Of a stretch of DNA of 64,000 nt, positions 8,095-15,916 are shown in pieces. The stretch is taken from the NCBI RefSeq assembly GCF_020523605.1, contig NZ_JAJAQI010000005.1:1-64000 (forward strand), in the 5' to 3' direction. A program made the translations under genes and the position numbers. Every line of letters starts with the position of its first letter. Positions within the stretch are counted from its first letter, which is position 1. The notes under the pieces were generated by a model. It did not search any database. It was not told the DNA's origin and saw only the letters and a program-made list of their open reading frames with translations. The stretch comes from Roseicella aerolata (GTDB lineage: Bacteria; Pseudomonadota; Alphaproteobacteria; Acetobacterales; Acetobacteraceae).

Positions 8095-9078
8095 ATGCTG
8101 AAGGCCGGAATCGTGGGCATGGGCCGGTGGGGCCGCGTGCTGGTCGAGAGCGTGCAGCGCAGGAACGACGCCGGACTTCGCTTCGTCGCCGGCAGCACCG
8201 GCACGCCCGCCAAGGCGCGCGACTGGGCGGCCGAGCAGGGCATTCGCCTGCAGGAGAGCTACGAGGCGGTGCTGGCCGACCCGGAGGTGGAGGCGGTGGT
8301 GCTCGCCACGCCGCACAGGCAGCACGCCGCCCAGGTGATCGCGGCGGCGAAGCGCGGGAAGCATGTCTTCGTCGAGAAGCCCTTCGCCATGACCAAGGCG
8401 GATGCCGAGGCAGCGGTCGCCGCCGCGCGGGCGGCGGGCATCGTCCTCGCCCTCGGCCACAACCGCCGCTTCCTGCCGGCGACCGCCGAGATGAAGCGCC
8501 TGCTGGCCGAGGGCGCGCTTGGCACCGTGCTGCATGCCGAGGGGCATATCAGCGGCCCCGCCGCCGCCGGCTGGCGGGAGGGCATGTGGCGCGCCGACCG
8601 TGCCGAGAGCCCGCTCGGCGGGATGGGCGCCATGGGCATCCATATGGTGGACATGCTGATCAACCTGATGGGCCGCTTCGCCGAGGTGACGGTCCAGTCG
8701 CACCGCCGTGTCCTGCCGCATGTGGACGACACCACGGCGATGCTGGCCCGCTTCGCCTCGGGCGCGACCTGCGGCTTCGCCACCCTCTCCCTGGCGCCGC
8801 AGACCTGGCGCGTGGCGCTCTACGGGACCAAGGGATCGCTGGAGATGCGCGGGCAGCAGCAGCTGGTCTTCGTGCCCGTCCCCGGCGAGGGCGGCGAGGC
8901 CTGGACACGCGATTACCCGAAGGTGGATATCGAGGCCGCCGAGCTTTCGGCCTTCGCCGCCGCGGTCGCCGGCGGCCCGGCCTATCCCCTGCCGCTGGAG
9001 GAGGCGATCCATGGCGTCGCGGTGTTCGAGACCATGATCGGCGCCGCGGCCTCGGGCAGCAGCTACGCGGTGCCGTGA
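8095..9078 (+). CDS. Gfo/Idh/MocA family oxidoreductase
   Basis: A 327-residue NAD(P)-dependent oxidoreductase. The N-terminal Rossmann fold shows GIVGMGRWGRV; the VLATPHRQHAAQVIAAAKRGKHVFVEKP segment contains the signature EKP whose lysine helps catalysis. The C-terminal alpha/beta domain includes GGMGAMGIHMVDML, with the histidine expected near the active site. The family oxidises or reduces sugars and inositols; the substrate is not predictable. Start ATG 8095 with AAGGA about eleven bases upstream. Its stop overlaps the start of the next small gene (TGATG), so the two are translationally coupled. Confidence 0.9.
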   Translation: MLKAGIVGMGRWGRVLVESVQRRNDAGLRFVAGSTGTPAKARDWAAEQGIRLQESYEAVLADPEVEAVVLATPHRQHAAQVIAAAKRGKHVFVEKPFAMTKADAEAAVAAARAAGIVLALGHNRRFLPATAEMKRLLAEGALGTVLHAEGHISGPAAAGWREGMWRADRAESPLGGMGAMGIHMVDMLINLMGRFAEVTVQSHRRVLPHVDDTTAMLARFASGATCGFATLSLAPQTWRVALYGTKGSLEMRGQQQLVFVPVPGEGGEAWTRDYPKVDIEAAELSAFAAAVAGGPAYPLPLEEAIHGVAVFETMIGAAASGSSYAVP

Positions 9079-9356
9079 TGCGGCGGCGCAGCCTCGCCTG
9101 CACGGCGGTGGCGCTGCTGCCGGGCGCGGCGCGCGCCTTCCGGTTGGAGCCGGCCGCCCCCGAGCTGGCCGCGGCCTATGCCGGGGGCGCCTGCCGCGAC
9201 ACGGCGCTGCATGCGGCGATCCGGGCGGAGGTTGAGGCCGCCTTCGGGCCGGCGCCGCTGCCGGAGGCGGTGGAGAAGCAGCTCGCGACGCTGCCGCGCT
9301 GCCCCTTCTGCGGCTGCGGCCTCGGCTGGTCGCCCGACCCGCAGGCCGCCGACTGA
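9078..9356 (+). CDS. Small exported cysteine-motif protein
   Basis: A 92-residue protein with an N-terminal signal (MRRRSLACTAVALLPGAARA, cleavage after ARA near residue 20). The mature part is acidic-helical and ends with a cysteine cluster, LPRCPFCGCGLGW, which could bind metal or form disulfides in the periplasm. I do not recognise a family. The start overlaps the upstream oxidoreductase stop by one base, so the pair is coupled, although one partner is cytoplasmic and the other exported. Confidence that it is real rests on codon use and the clean signal peptide. Confidence 0.65.
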   Translation: MRRRSLACTAVALLPGAARAFRLEPAAPELAAAYAGGACRDTALHAAIRAEVEAAFGPAPLPEAVEKQLATLPRCPFCGCGLGWSPDPQAAD

Positions 9357-9519
9357 TTTACCCGCCGACAACCAGGTTGCACCACGCACTGGCGGACCGG
9401 ATCATGGGCATCCTCACCCGCCGCGCCGCAACGCGTCAGGGCGGGTTGCAGGAGGAAAGTTCGGGCAGTTCCGGGGGCCATCGGCAAGGTTCGGCATTGC
9501 CCGGACCGCAAGGGTCGGG

Positions 9520-9858
9520 ATGATGCCGGAGGAGGTGCGCTACATCCTTTTCTCGCCCGAGGAGGTGCTGCACGCGGTGGTGGCCCATGGCGACCCGGCC
9601 TGGCATCTCAGGGGGGCCGAGAGCGGCCTGCCGAGCCTCGAACTCTTCGCCACGGCAGTCGGCGATGTCGCGGCACGCATTCTCCGTCCGCATCGCGCCT
9701 CCGCGGTGGAGCAGCAGGAACCGGGGCAGACCGACCTTCTCGCGGCCTTGCTCAGCGGCTGCCGCGCGATGCGCATCCTCCTGCCCCGCCGCGGCCACAA
9801 GGCGCTGGAACTCATGGGCGACCACTTGGCCTTGACGGTGATGCTGAACACCGACTAG
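9520..9858 (+). CDS. Conserved hypothetical protein (112 aa)
   Basis: A 112-residue soluble protein beginning MMPEEVRYILFSPEEVLHAV. It has alternating helix and strand character: the first 25 residues resemble a short strand-helix unit and the end (GHKALELMGDHLALTVMLN) a helix-strand. No signal peptide, membrane segment or catalytic motif is visible, and I cannot assign a function. Start: tandem ATGs at 9520 and 9523; AGGG at 9511 fits either. It follows the Cys-motif gene after 163 bases and precedes ridA by 139 bases, so it may be monocistronic. Confidence 0.6.
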   Translation: MMPEEVRYILFSPEEVLHAVVAHGDPAWHLRGAESGLPSLELFATAVGDVAARILRPHRASAVEQQEPGQTDLLAALLSGCRAMRILLPRRGHKALELMGDHLALTVMLNTD

Positions 9859-9997
9859 CGGTGGCCGAGGCGCGGCAGGGCGCCATTCGCTATGCCGACA
9901 TGGAGGTCGATCGGGTGAACTGAAGGCCGCCCGGGTGTTTCCAGGCCGGGCGGGCCCGCGCTAGAACCGCCTCTCCCGCAACGGAGGGGTACCGCCG

Positions 9998-10348
9998 ATG
10001 TCCAAGATCACCCGCCAGGGCAGCAATGCCATTCTCTCGACCTCGGTCGAGTACCATAATTTCGTCTTCCTGGCGGGCATCACCGCCGATGACCTCGCCA
10101 AGGACATCACCGGCCAGACGCAGGAGGTCATCGCCAAGATCGACCAGGCGCTGGAGAACAACGGCACCGACAAGACCCGCCTGCTCTCCGCCCAGATCTG
10201 GCTGAAGGATATCCGTGATCGCGACGCCATGAACAAGGTGTGGGTGAGCTGGCTGGGTGATGCTGGTCGCCCGGCCCGCGCCTGCGTGGAGGCCAACATG
10301 GCTGATCCGCGCCATCTGGTGGAGATCATGATCACCGCCTGCCGCTGA
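9998..10348 (+). CDS. RidA family enamine/imine deaminase
   Basis: A 116-residue protein of the RidA/YjgF/YER057c family, which hydrolyses reactive enamines and imines made by PLP enzymes and forms trimers with active sites at subunit interfaces. The C-terminal signature is visible: GRPARACVEANMADPRHLVEIMITA, with the substrate-binding Arg at 94 and the conserved Glu at 109. The N-terminal FVFLAGITADDLAKDITGQTQEVIAKIDQALENNG follows the usual fold. The ribosome binding site GGAGG precedes ATG 9998 by about nine bases. A GC hairpin follows the stop. Confidence 0.92.
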   Translation: MSKITRQGSNAILSTSVEYHNFVFLAGITADDLAKDITGQTQEVIAKIDQALENNGTDKTRLLSAQIWLKDIRDRDAMNKVWVSWLGDAGRPARACVEANMADPRHLVEIMITACR

Positions 10349-10363
10349 GGCAGACCCGACTCA

Positions 10364-10388
10364 GGCGGTGCGGCAAGGCTGCACCGCC
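10364..10388. terminator. Hairpin after ridA
   Basis: GGCGGTGC (10364-10371) pairs with GCACCGCC (10381-10388) around a nine-base loop, 15 bases after the ridA stop. No T-run follows. Confidence 0.4.
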
Positions 10389-10674
10389 AGCCCCACAGGC
10401 GTTGCAATTCTGCCACCACAGTGTTGCATGGCTCGCCAGCCCGCCAGAATCTAGGACAAAGTTCCGTTCACGGACCAGTAAGTCACCCGCGAACCAACAA
10501 ATCACCTCTCGTTTCGTCGCGTTTCAATCTGCCGGGTTGTCTCGTTGATCCACCCCTTGTTACCCGAGATTTCACGAAGCGCCTCTCCGTGACGCGAGCC
10601 GACGCCCCGACAGGGTGCGTGGCGAAGGCGACAGGGGACCGGCTGCTGGAACAACAACGGGGACAGGGGATTTC
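10389..10674 (+). promoter_or_regulatory. Long leader upstream of the CHAP hydrolase gene
   Basis: About 290 bases without a convincing gene separate the ridA terminator from the CHAP gene. The stretch 10440-10580 is less G/C-rich than its surroundings, as expected for a promoter region. I see no named riboswitch. The last 20 bases contain AGGGGA, the ribosome binding site for ATG 10675. Confidence 0.3.
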
Positions 10675-11391
10675 ATGCGCGTCTCGGGGACGACACTGGC
10701 CTTCTGTGCCCTCCTGGGTTCCGCCGTCACGGCGACCAAGGCGGAGGCCGCCAGGACCAGGCAGGACCCGGGCTCCGCCAATGGCAAGCAGGCCGCAACC
10801 GCCCAGCACGGCCGCGAGGCGGCCGCCCCGCGCCGCGGCCGCAGCCATGGCGGCATCTCCTGTGTCCCCTATGCCCGCAGCGTCACCGGTATGGCCATCT
10901 TCGGCAATGGCGGCGACTGGTGGTACAATGCCGCCGGCAATTATGACCGGGGCCACCGGCCGGAGCCCGGTTCGGTCATGGCCTTCCGCGCCACGGGCGG
11001 CATGTCTCGCGGCCATGTCGCCGTGGTCCGCCGTGTGATGGGTCCCCGCCATGTCCTGATCGACCATGCCAACTGGGGCGGCCCAGGTATCCGCAAGGGC
11101 ACGGTCATGCAGAATGTCAGCGTGATCGACGTCTCCGACCGCAACGACTGGACCGCGGTGCGTGTCCAGGTGGGGCATGACAGCAGCGCCTTCGGCCGCG
11201 TCTACCCGACCTACGGGTTCATCTACGACCGGCCGGATGGCGGTACCGGCACCGCCTACGCCGCCACGCCGGTGCAGCGCAGCCTGCGTTTCCAGGAACT
11301 GGCCGAGATGCCGGTGGGTGCCCAGCCCGTTTCCTTCCAGATGCAGGGCGCCGCCCCGCTGCGCAAACCCGCGCCACAGCGCCAACGCTGA
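10675..11391 (+). CDS. Exported CHAP-domain peptidoglycan hydrolase
   Basis: A 238-residue protein with a signal peptide (about 1-26, ending TKAEA). A low-complexity basic linker (about 27-57) precedes a CHAP domain (about 60-165). The catalytic triad is visible: Cys63 in GISCVPYARS, His114 in SRGHVAVV, and Asp130/Asn133 in LIDHANW. CHAP enzymes cut peptide cross-links in peptidoglycan, so it probably acts in the periplasm in wall remodelling or cell separation. Start ATG 10675 with AGGGGA six bases upstream. The C-terminal 50 residues, after FIYDRPDGGTG, are Pro/Gln-rich and probably unstructured. It is preceded by a long leader and followed by an 80-base gap. Confidence 0.85.
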   Translation: MRVSGTTLAFCALLGSAVTATKAEAARTRQDPGSANGKQAATAQHGREAAAPRRGRSHGGISCVPYARSVTGMAIFGNGGDWWYNAAGNYDRGHRPEPGSVMAFRATGGMSRGHVAVVRRVMGPRHVLIDHANWGGPGIRKGTVMQNVSVIDVSDRNDWTAVRVQVGHDSSAFGRVYPTYGFIYDRPDGGTGTAYAATPVQRSLRFQELAEMPVGAQPVSFQMQGAAPLRKPAPQRQR

Positions 11392-11471
11392 GGGCGGCAG
11401 GCTGCTTCGGCGGCCGGTTTCGCCCCCGCGCCTCCCCTTGCACCGGGGCCACGCCATGGCACCCTGTACCC

Positions 11472-12173
11472 ATGACATGGTCCATCCTGGCCCGGGACCC
11501 CGCCACGGGTGAACTCGGAGTCGCTGTCGCGACACGTTTCTTCGCGGTTGGCGCGGTCTGCCCGCGCGTGGAGGGTGGCGTCGGTGCCGTTGCCACCCAG
11601 GCGCTGGTCAATCCGCTCTATGCGCCCGACAGCCTGGCCCGGCTGCGCGCCGGTGAGCCGCCGGCGGTGGTGCTCGATGCGCTGATCGCCGCCGATGCCG
11701 GGCGGGAGCACCGGCAATTGCATGTCCTCTCGGCCGATGGCCGGATCGCGCAGCATACCGGTGCCGCCTGCATCCACTGGTGCGGCAGCGTCTCGGCGCC
11801 GGATGTCTCGGTGGCCGGCAACATGCTGGCCGGGCCGCAGGTGGTGCAGGCGACGCTGGAAGCCTACCAGGCGCATGCCGGCCAGCCCCTTGCACTGCGG
11901 CTGATCGCGGCGCTGGAGGCCGGTGAGGCCGCGGGCGGCGACAGGCGCGGCAGGCAGTCGGCGGCGCTGCAGGTCACAAGCCGCGATCCTTACCCCGATC
12001 TCGACATCCGGGCCGACGACCACCCCGATCCGCTTTCCGAGTTGCGGCGCCTGCATGCCGTGGCGCAGGAGCGCTTCGTGCATCTCCGCCGCTTCCTGCC
12101 CGGCCGCGACCATCCCGGCGTCTTCGATCGCATGGTGATCGAGGCGGCGATCGCCGCAGCAACCCGAGCATGA
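11472..12173 (+). CDS. DUF1028 family Ntn-hydrolase-like protein
   Basis: A 233-residue member of DUF1028. The family start is clear: MTWSILARDPATGELGVAVATRFFAVG, followed by the typical GGVGAVATQALVNPLYAP and a GREHRQLHVLSADGR segment, then TGAACIHWCGSV and GNMLAG. The fold is related to Ntn hydrolases and family members often lie beside oligopeptide transporter genes, so an amidohydrolase role on imported peptides is plausible but unproven. The stop overlaps the start of the next short frame (ATGA at 12170-12173), and that frame encodes the end of a dipeptide-type permease, which fits that association. Confidence 0.88.
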   Translation: MTWSILARDPATGELGVAVATRFFAVGAVCPRVEGGVGAVATQALVNPLYAPDSLARLRAGEPPAVVLDALIAADAGREHRQLHVLSADGRIAQHTGAACIHWCGSVSAPDVSVAGNMLAGPQVVQATLEAYQAHAGQPLALRLIAALEAGEAAGGDRRGRQSAALQVTSRDPYPDLDIRADDHPDPLSELRRLHAVAQERFVHLRRFLPGRDHPGVFDRMVIEAAIAAATRA

Positions 12174-12319
12174 CCACCCCTGGCATGCTGAACAGCACGA
12201 CCCAGGCGCCCTGGCCAGCGGTCCTCCCCGGCCTGGCAGTCTTGCCGGTGGTGCTGGCCTTCGACCTGGCGGGCGACGGGCTGCGCGACGCGCTCGATCC
12301 ACGGGGCAACCGCCGGTAG
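12170..12319 (+). pseudogene. Remnant of DppC/OppC-type ABC permease (C-terminus only)
   Basis: A 49-codon frame coupled to the DUF1028 stop. Residues about 15-45 read PWPAVLPGLAVLPVVLAFDL then AGDGLRDALDPR. This is the conserved C-terminal segment of dipeptide/oligopeptide ABC permeases of the DppC type (last membrane segment plus the GDGLRDALDP tail). A complete permease has roughly 280-300 residues, so only the last tenth survives. The short N-terminal piece (MLNSTTQAPW) resembles the stretch just before the last helix. No other transporter gene of that class lies nearby. It is most easily read as a deletion scar; whether the peptide is made is unknown. Confidence 0.75.
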
Positions 12320-12338
12320 GGCGCCTTCGCCCTACCGG
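12313..12338. terminator. Bidirectional hairpin between convergent genes
   Basis: CCGGTAGGGCG (12313-12323) pairs perfectly with CGCCCTACCGG (12328-12338) around a CCTT loop. The 11-bp stem overlaps the stop codon of the permease remnant on plus and that of the ABC permease on minus, so it can end both transcripts. Confidence 0.65.
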
Positions 12339-13117
12339 TCCCGCCGCGCCCGCAGCGCCCCGTCCAGCATCAGCAACAGGATCGTTAGGAGGATCAGCAG
12401 CACCGCGACCGCCGCCATGCTCGGATCGAGATTCTCGTTGACCCCGTCCCAGATCTTCCGTGGCAGGGTGAAGACCTGCCGGCTGGCGATGAACAGCACC
12501 AGCACCAGCTCGTCCCAGCTATGGATGAAGGCGAAGATGGCGCCGGAGGCGATGCCTGGCATGATGCGCGGCAGGATCACCCAGCGCAGCGTCTGCAGCA
12601 GGCTTGCCCCCATCCCGCGCGCCGCCTGCTCCAGCCGCGGATCGAAGGCCGCGAGCGCAGTGGAGACGGTGATCACCACATAGGGGATGCCGGTCACGCC
12701 ATGGGCCAGCGTGACCCCCATGAAGCGGTCCAGCAGATCCAGCATGCCGAACCAGCGATAGAGCCCGACGGCATAGACGATGGAGGGGATGATGAGCGGC
12801 AACAGCATCATCGCCCGTACCAGTTCCGTACTCCGCCGCCCCAGGCGCCAGCAGCCGATGGCGCAGAGCGTGCCGGCCGCGACCGCGATCAGGGTGGAGG
12901 CGATGGCGATCCAGAGGCTCTGCCAGATGGCGCCGAGCCAGGCCTCCGAGGTCAGCAGGTTGGCATAATGCTGGAAGCTCAGGCCTTCCTCGGGCAGCGA
13001 GAGGTAGCGACGGTCGGTCAGCGAGACCGGAATGACGATGCTGATCGGGAGGACGAGGTAGATGACCGTCGCCCAGGCGACGGTACGGGCGAAGGGCCCG
13101 GAGGCATAGCCGCCCAT
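12332..13117 (-). CDS. Polyamine-type ABC transporter permease (PotC/YdcV-like)
   Basis: A 261-residue inner-membrane permease with six predicted membrane segments. The cytoplasmic coupling motif AARGMGASLLQTLRWVILPRIMPG (EAA loop) that docks on the ATPase is visible. Length and motif match the PotC/YdcV class of spermidine/putrescine importers. The start ATG at 13117 overlaps the stop of the other permease (ATGA), so both are made together as a heterodimer. It is the last gene of the operon, closed by a bidirectional terminator. The exact substrate is inferred from the class of the binding protein only. Confidence 0.9.
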   Translation of the reverse strand: MGGYASGPFARTVAWATVIYLVLPISIVIPVSLTDRRYLSLPEEGLSFQHYANLLTSEAWLGAIWQSLWIAIASTLIAVAAGTLCAIGCWRLGRRSTELVRAMMLLPLIIPSIVYAVGLYRWFGMLDLLDRFMGVTLAHGVTGIPYVVITVSTALAAFDPRLEQAARGMGASLLQTLRWVILPRIMPGIASGAIFAFIHSWDELVLVLFIASRQVFTLPRKIWDGVNENLDPSMAAVAVLLILLTILLLMLDGALRARRDR

Positions 13118-14010
13118 CAGTGTCCTCCCCCGAACACCCGCCTGAGATCCACGACGCGCGAGAAGATCGCGAGGGTGACCAGGATCGTGACCACCAGCAC
13201 CGTCGCCAGCATCGCGCCCATGCCCCAGCGCACCAGATCGAGGATCTGCAGCTTGATCCATTCCGCCGCCATCAGCGTCTTGCCGCCGCCGAGGATGGCT
13301 GGCGTGATGTAGAAGCCGAGGGAGAAGATGAAGACCAGCACGCCCGCCGCCACCAGACCGGGCGCCGAGAGCGGCAGGAAGACCCGGCTGAACACCGCAA
13401 AGCGGGAGGCGCCGAGACCCCTCGCCGCCGCCAGAAGCCGCGGGTCGATCTCCCTCATCGCGGCCAGCATCGGCAGCACCGCATAGGGCACCATGTAGTG
13501 CACCATGCCGATGACGATGCCGAACTCGTTCCAGACCAGGCGCAGCGGCTCCTCGATGAGGCCGACCGCCTGCAGCCCCTCATTCACCAGCCCCTGCCGG
13601 CGCAGCAGGGTCACCCAGGCGAAAGCACGCACCAGCACCGATATCCAGAGCGGCACCAGCACGGCCAGCAGCCACCAGCGCTGCGCCCGCGGCGTGGCGA
13701 GGGTAATGACATAGGACAGGACATAGCCCAGCAGGAGCGCGACGGCGGTGGTGATGAGGCAGATGCGCAGCGTCGTGCCGATCACCCGCTGCACGCCGGC
13801 ATTGGTGAAGAGGCGTTCGTAATTCCCGAAGCCCGGCACCGGCTCGGTCACCGATATCGCCAGCACCTGCAGGATCGGCGCGACATAGAGGACGGTCATC
13901 AGCAGGAAGGCGGGCAGGAGCAGCCCATACCAGCCGGCATCGCGCGGAAGGATGTGGCGGGTACGCGCCGCCGCGCCGGCCGCGGACAGGGCGGGCGCAT
14001 CACGCGGCAT
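13117..14010 (-). CDS. Polyamine-type ABC transporter permease (PotB/YdcU-like)
   Basis: A 297-residue permease with six membrane segments. N-terminal segment LLLPAFLLMTVLYVAPILQVLAISVTEP is typical of the PotB class, and the EAA loop reads AARGLGASRFAVFSRVFLPLSAPG. It partners the downstream permease. Two ATGs six bases apart compete (14016 and 14010); GGAGG ends directly at the first and lies six bases before the second, so 14010 is preferred. The start lies inside the 3' end of the ATPase gene, coupling the two. Confidence 0.9.
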   Translation of the reverse strand: MPRDAPALSAAGAAARTRHILPRDAGWYGLLLPAFLLMTVLYVAPILQVLAISVTEPVPGFGNYERLFTNAGVQRVIGTTLRICLITTAVALLLGYVLSYVITLATPRAQRWWLLAVLVPLWISVLVRAFAWVTLLRRQGLVNEGLQAVGLIEEPLRLVWNEFGIVIGMVHYMVPYAVLPMLAAMREIDPRLLAAARGLGASRFAVFSRVFLPLSAPGLVAAGVLVFIFSLGFYITPAILGGGKTLMAAEWIKLQILDLVRWGMGAMLATVLVVTILVTLAIFSRVVDLRRVFGGGH

Positions 14011-15103
14011 CGGCATCCTCCAGCACGGGCACCGCGGCGTCGGCGGCCCAACCGAGGCGGACCGGCAACCCCTCCCTTGGCGTGATCGGCGCTCGCCAGG
14101 CCGGCAGCGCAACGCGGATCTCGCCAAGGTCGCGCGTGCGAACCGCAAGGCTGTAGCCGGCCCCAAGATAGGCCCAGGCGGCGATGGTGCCGTCCACCTC
14201 GTTCTCCGCCCCCTCATCCTCGGCCAGCAGGACTATCTTTTCCGGGCGCAGGGACAGCAGCGCCGGCGTGCCGGGGGCGGGATGGGCGCCCTCGACCGCC
14301 TGCACCAGCCGCGTTGCGCCGGCCTGCAGCGCCATGCCGTCCGGCCTGACCTCCCGCACCGTACCGTGCAGGAAGTTTGACTTGCCGAGGAAGTCTGCGA
14401 CGAAGCGGGTGCGCGGCTGCTCGTACAGCACCTCCGGCGCGCCGATCTGGACCAGCCTGCCGTAGTTCAGGATGGCGACCCGGTCGGAGAGCGAGAGCGC
14501 CTCCTCCTGGTCATGGGTCACGTTGACGAAGGTGCGGCCGACGCGGCGATGCAGCGCCTTCAGTTCCTCCTGCAACTCGGCCCGCAGCTTCTTGTCCAGT
14601 GCCGAGAGTGGCTCGTCCAGCAGCAGCAGGGCCGGGTCGAAGACGAGGGCGCGCGCCAGCGCCACGCGCTGCTGCTGCCCGCCGGAAAGCTGGGAGGGGC
14701 GCCGGTCGGCGAAGCGGGAAAGCTGCACGAGGTCGAGCGCCGCGCGCACCTTGGCGTCGCGCTCCGCCCGCGGCATACCGCGGACGCGCAACGGGAAGGC
14801 GACATTCTCCGCGACCGTCATGTGCGGAAAGAGCGCATAGCCCTGGAAGACCATGCCGAAGTCGCGCCGCTCCGGCGGCAAGGCAGTGATGTCCCGCCTG
14901 TCCAGCAGCACCGCGCCCTCGCTCGGCGCGACGAAGCCGGCGATGGCCATGAGGATGGTGGTCTTGCCGCTGCCGGAGGGGCCCAGCAGGGTCAGGAACT
15001 GTCCGCGCTCCACCCGAAGCGAGACAGCGTCCACGGCCGTGAAGCCGCCATAACGCTTGGAGAGGCCGCGCAGCTCCAGCGCATGTCCCGCCGCGGCGCT
15101 CAA
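14000..15103 (-). CDS. Polyamine-type ABC transporter ATPase (PotA-like)
   Basis: A 367-residue ATP-binding subunit. Walker A GPSGSGKTT, Q loop VFQGYALFPHMTV, signature LSGGQQQR, Walker B LLLLDEPLSALD and the switch histidine in NVTHDQEEA are all present, followed by a C-terminal TOBE domain (about 270-367, with LSLRPEKIVLL). This architecture is that of PotA-class import ATPases. The preferred start is TTG at 15103, overlapping the aldolase stop (TTGA); no in-frame ATG exists before Walker A. The AGGGA just upstream is too close to be ideal, so the start is uncertain. Confidence 0.88.
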   Translation of the reverse strand: MSAAAGHALELRGLSKRYGGFTAVDAVSLRVERGQFLTLLGPSGSGKTTILMAIAGFVAPSEGAVLLDRRDITALPPERRDFGMVFQGYALFPHMTVAENVAFPLRVRGMPRAERDAKVRAALDLVQLSRFADRRPSQLSGGQQQRVALARALVFDPALLLLDEPLSALDKKLRAELQEELKALHRRVGRTFVNVTHDQEEALSLSDRVAILNYGRLVQIGAPEVLYEQPRTRFVADFLGKSNFLHGTVREVRPDGMALQAGATRLVQAVEGAHPAPGTPALLSLRPEKIVLLAEDEGAENEVDGTIAAWAYLGAGYSLAVRTRDLGEIRVALPAWRAPITPREGLPVRLGWAADAAVPVLEDADAA

Positions 15104-15915
15104 TCCCTGTAGTCCGGCTGCTCGCGGTCCAGCTTCCGCTTCAAGGCCTGCCAGGGCAACCAGCCCTTGGTCGGGCCGGTGCTGAACTGCGCCCGCGTGC
15201 GCTCGATGGTCCCGCGGGAGGGGATGGCCAGCGGCACCCCGCCAGCCTGCGCGGCAAGCTGGATGCGGCAGGACTGCTCCAGGTACCACATCCAGTAGAA
15301 GGCCTCGGCCACTGTCCGGCCGACCGTCAGCAGCCCGTGGTGGCGCAGCACCATGCAGGGCCTGTCGCCGAGATCGGCCACCAGACGCTCGCATTCCGAG
15401 AGGTTGTCATCCGCCGCCACGCCCTCGTAGTCGTGGTAAGCGACGCGGCCATCGAATTCCATGGAGATCTGGTTCAGCGGCAGGATCCCGCCCTGCTGCG
15501 CCGCCACCGCCATGCCCGCCAGCGTGTGGGTGTGCATGACGCAATGCGCGTCGGCGCGGCCGAGATGCACTGCGGAATGGATGACGAAGCCGGCGGGATT
15601 CACCGGCCAGCTTGTCTCCTGCGCCAGCTCGCCTTCGGCATTCACCAGGACCAGGCTGCTCGCCGTGATCTCCTCGAAGAGCAGGCCGTAGGGGTTCACC
15701 AGGAAGCGACGCCCCTCTCCCGGCAGCCGCGCCGAGAGATGGGTGAAGACCAGGTCGGTCATGCCGTGAAGCGCCATCAGCCGGTAGGCTGCGGCCAGTT
15801 CCTCCCGCAACTCGCCTTCGGTCGGCACATGGGTGGGATCCGGGCGCCTGGGCGGGGGCGGCAGGCCGGAGCCCCCGGAGGGATCACGCAGCGACGCTGA
15901 CGGGCTGGTCTGCAT
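15100..15915 (-). CDS. Class II aldolase/adducin family protein
   Basis: A 271-residue protein of the class II aldolase/adducin fold (fuculose-1-phosphate aldolase group). The N-terminal 30 residues are Pro-rich. The Zn-binding histidines are visible in CVMHTHTLAGMAV and VLRHHGLLTVG, and the acidic residue expected for catalysis is near FDGRVAYHDYEG. The start of the domain, LAAYRLMALHGMTDLVFTHLSARLPG, is typical. Such proteins often act as decarboxylases or aldolases on small hydroxy acids. Its place inside an ABC-transporter operon suggests that it works on an imported compound. ATG 15915 follows the dehydrogenase stop by one base. Confidence 0.85.
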   Translation of the reverse strand: MQTSPSASLRDPSGGSGLPPPPRRPDPTHVPTEGELREELAAAYRLMALHGMTDLVFTHLSARLPGEGRRFLVNPYGLLFEEITASSLVLVNAEGELAQETSWPVNPAGFVIHSAVHLGRADAHCVMHTHTLAGMAVAAQQGGILPLNQISMEFDGRVAYHDYEGVAADDNLSECERLVADLGDRPCMVLRHHGLLTVGRTVAEAFYWMWYLEQSCRIQLAAQAGGVPLAIPSRGTIERTRAQFSTGPTKGWLPWQALKRKLDREQPDYRD

Positions 15916-15916
15916 G

